Shown here: positions 12,638-14,241 of the stretch, piece by piece
Numbering within the stretch: the stretch's first letter is position 1
How the letters are laid out: every line of letters starts with the position of its first letter
Source of the DNA: Campylobacteraceae bacterium
GTDB taxonomy: Bacteria > Campylobacterota > Campylobacteria > Campylobacterales > Sulfurovaceae
Direction of reading: 5' to 3'
Assembly (NCBI GenBank): GCA_027022775.1
Contig: JALVXO010000063.1
Span: forward strand, 1 to 14,241
Length of the DNA: 14,241 nt
Program-made: the position numbers and the translations under genes
The notes under the pieces: generated by a model
The model's database searches: none
What the model saw: the letters and a program-made list of their open reading frames with translations, nothing else
What the model was told of the DNA's origin: nothing

Positions 12638-12659
12638 CGGAACTAAAGCCTCCGATTCC
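12638..12659 (+). repeat. CTAAAG-loop palindrome, copy 2 (diverged)
   Basis: Shares CTAAAGCC-CCG-TTCC with the copy at 12455-12477, same direction. On the minus strand the outer stem CGGAG can pair with TTCCG, including one G-T wobble. It lies 15 bases after the guaB stop codon and could act in ending the guaB message. Confidence 0.55.
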
Positions 12660-12674
12660 AGTTTTTTACCCTGC

Positions 12675-14123
12675 TTAAGAGTGGTAATTTGGACTCTCTT
12701 TTGTAATTGTTACATCGTGAACATGGCTCTCTTTTAATCCTGCGCTTGTTATCTCTACAAATTCAGCTTTTTCCCAGAAAGTCGGTATATCTTTAGAGCC
12801 GCAGTAACCCATTGACGAGCGCAGACCGCCAATCATTTGGTGCAGAACCTGAGAGATTTTGCCGCGGTAAGGCACACGCCCCTCTATGCCTTCTGGCACA
12901 AGTTTGTCTGCTGCGGTTCCCTCTTGGAAGTATCTATCGGTGCTCCCTTTTGTCATTGCGCCAATACTTCCCATTCCGCGGTATTCTTTAAACTGGCGTC
13001 CATTATAAATTATCATTTCTCCAGGCGCTTCATAAGTTCCTGCAAGCGCGCTTCCAAGCATCACGCTGCTAGCCCCCACAGCCAAGGCTTTTGCAATATC
13101 GCCAGAATATCTGATACCGCCGTCTGCAATTACCGGCACACCGTATTCTTTTGCAACTTTTGCAACATCATCTATTGCCGAAATTTGCGGCACGCCAACC
13201 CCTGCAACAATTCTTGTGGTGCAAATACTCCCTGGCCCAATGCCCACTTTAACCGCATCTGCGCCAGCTTCTATTAAATCTTTTGCCGCTTCGCCTGTTG
13301 CGATATTTCCAGCAACCACATCCACCTCTAGCTCGTGCTTAATTGCCCTTAATGTATCTATAATGCCTTGCGAATGGCCGTGTGCAGAGTCCAAAACAAT
13401 TACATCTACACCCTCTGCAACAAGCGCGGCAGCTCTATCCAGCTGCCCTACCCCGATTGCTGCGCCCACTCTTAAACGGCCGTATTCATCTTTATTTGCA
13501 TTTGGGTATTTCTCTCTTTTTAAGATATCTTTAATTGTAACAAGCCCTTTTAATCTGTCGTTTTCATCAACAATTGGCAGCTTTTCTACTTTGCTTTTTT
13601 GCAGCACTTCTGCCGCTTCATCAAGTGTAATGCCCTCTTTTGCGGTAATTAACGGCGCATGGGTCATAACATCTTTTACTTTAATGCTGCTCATATCGGT
13701 AATAAAGCGCATATCGCGGTTTGTGATAATTCCTAAAAGTTTCATATTCTCATCTACAACCGGCACGCCTGATATTTTATACTCCCCCATTAATGCGTCT
13801 GCCTCGGCAACTGTAGCATCTGGCGAAATGTAAATAGGGTCAATTATAATACCGCTTTCACTCTTTTTAACTTTGCGGATCATGTGTGCCTGGGTTTTAA
13901 TATCCATATTTTTATGAATAATCCCAATACCCCCTTCTCTAGCCATCGCTATTGCGGCTCTGTGCTCAGTAACCGTATCCATTGCAGCAGACACAATTGG
14001 AATATTAAGCGGAACATTTTTTGTTATTTTTGTTCTTAAATCAACCTCTTTTGGCAAAACTGCAGAGTGTTTTGGAACCAGTAAAACATCTTCAAAAGTG
14101 AGTGCACGCATTCTTATTCTCAT
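12675..14123 (-). CDS. guaB: Inosine-5'-monophosphate dehydrogenase GuaB
   Basis: A 482-residue cytoplasmic enzyme. It oxidises IMP to XMP with NAD, the first committed step to GMP. The TIM-barrel start FEDVLLVPKHSAVLP (10-24) is followed by the tandem CBS domains inserted at about 92-208, which in the family sense adenine nucleotides. Then come LDSAHGHS (244-251), the catalytic loop GIGPGSICTTR with Cys301, DGGIRYSGDIAKALA (334-348), YRGMGSIGAM and the flap EGIEGRVPYRGK with Arg420. Length is normal. The ATG at 14123 has AAGGA six bases upstream; a second ATG at 14111 is possible. It follows gatA with a 9-base gap, a gene pair I recall from Campylobacter. Confidence 0.97.
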   Translation of the reverse strand: MRIRMRALTFEDVLLVPKHSAVLPKEVDLRTKITKNVPLNIPIVSAAMDTVTEHRAAIAMAREGGIGIIHKNMDIKTQAHMIRKVKKSESGIIIDPIYISPDATVAEADALMGEYKISGVPVVDENMKLLGIITNRDMRFITDMSSIKVKDVMTHAPLITAKEGITLDEAAEVLQKSKVEKLPIVDENDRLKGLVTIKDILKREKYPNANKDEYGRLRVGAAIGVGQLDRAAALVAEGVDVIVLDSAHGHSQGIIDTLRAIKHELEVDVVAGNIATGEAAKDLIEAGADAVKVGIGPGSICTTRIVAGVGVPQISAIDDVAKVAKEYGVPVIADGGIRYSGDIAKALAVGASSVMLGSALAGTYEAPGEMIIYNGRQFKEYRGMGSIGAMTKGSTDRYFQEGTAADKLVPEGIEGRVPYRGKISQVLHQMIGGLRSSMGYCGSKDIPTFWEKAEFVEITSAGLKESHVHDVTITKESPNYHS

Positions 14124-14132
14124 TCTTTTTCC

Positions 14133-14241
14133 TTATTTAAAATTTACCGCTCTCTCAAGGCTTAAAGCGGCATTAAAAATTGGCTGTTCGTCAAAAGCTT
14201 TGCCTATAAGCTGCAAGCCGACAGGCATTCCATCGCTGTTT
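14133..14241 (-). CDS. gatA: Aspartyl/glutamyl-tRNA amidotransferase subunit A, C-terminal end only
   Basis: Only the last 35 codons are inside the window, ending at TAA 14135-14133. The readable part begins NSDGMPVGLQLIGKAFDE, the characteristic C-terminal block of the GatA amidase, which releases ammonia from glutamine to convert Glu-tRNA(Gln) or Asp-tRNA(Asn) to the amidated form. The catalytic Ser-Lys part is outside the window. It is upstream of guaB in the same direction, with 9 bases between them, so the two are likely one operon. Confidence 0.9.
   Translation of the reverse strand, partial: NSDGMPVGLQLIGKAFDEQPIFNAALSLERAVNFK

Noticed and set aside
13216..13833. Plus-strand open frame of 205 codons opposite guaB
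   Set aside because: Serine-rich shadow of the guaB reading frame; guaB has all catalytic motifs in the other frame.

Overview
The window reads as chromosomal DNA of a Campylobacterota (epsilonproteobacterial) species, AT-rich and probably free-living. The evidence is the set of gene families and their order. There is a MagIII-type DNA glycosylase without an iron-sulphur cluster, a mobB-fbp-small Cys protein run, a short two-domain DprA, a gatA-guaB pair and a divergent polysaccharide deacetylase. Genus cannot be settled from the sequence alone. Strong AAGGA-type ribosome binding sites, three TTG starts and one GTG start are typical of the coding style here.

Layout, left part (1-6700). A yqeY-like gene runs off the left edge on the minus strand, divergent from a TPR membrane-anchored protein gene. 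That gene overlaps an 81-residue Cys-rich reading frame. After a repeat-containing gap comes a single-domain malic enzyme with its own terminator. A two-gene unit (polysaccharide deacetylase, dprA) follows, overlapping tail to tail with a small lipoprotein gene on the other strand. Divergent from the lipoprotein is the operon mobB-fbp-65-residue Cys protein, which meets ispE tail to tail with a 4-base overlap.

Right part (6686-14241) is all minus strand: gatA (only its end is present) and guaB; fabH and magIII (ATGA overlap); a lone GIY-YIG nuclease; an rRNA m5C methyltransferase; ffh and ispE. The genes cover basic metabolism and information processing: malate/pyruvate interconversion, gluconeogenesis, the non-mevalonate isoprenoid pathway, fatty-acid initiation, GMP synthesis, protein targeting, rRNA modification, natural transformation and alkylation repair.

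The coding parts are very compact (several overlaps of 4-14 bases), which makes the gaps at 1367-1617, 8831-8964, 9895-10367, 10659-10742 and 12422-12674 stand out. These gaps hold several families of short repeats. Six copies of one imperfect palindrome sit at 10170-12567. Three elements are built as inverted arrays of 6-8-base words, with a different word in each (1364-1468, 8906-8973, 9922-9998). Two copies of a CTAAAG-loop palindrome and two further short palindromes complete the set. The GIY-YIG gene lies between two imperfect ~50-base direct repeats that each carry the palindrome. This is the most interesting arrangement in the window and may be a small mobile or repeat-dispersing unit. 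No CRISPR array, tRNA, rRNA, IS transposase or prophage gene was seen.
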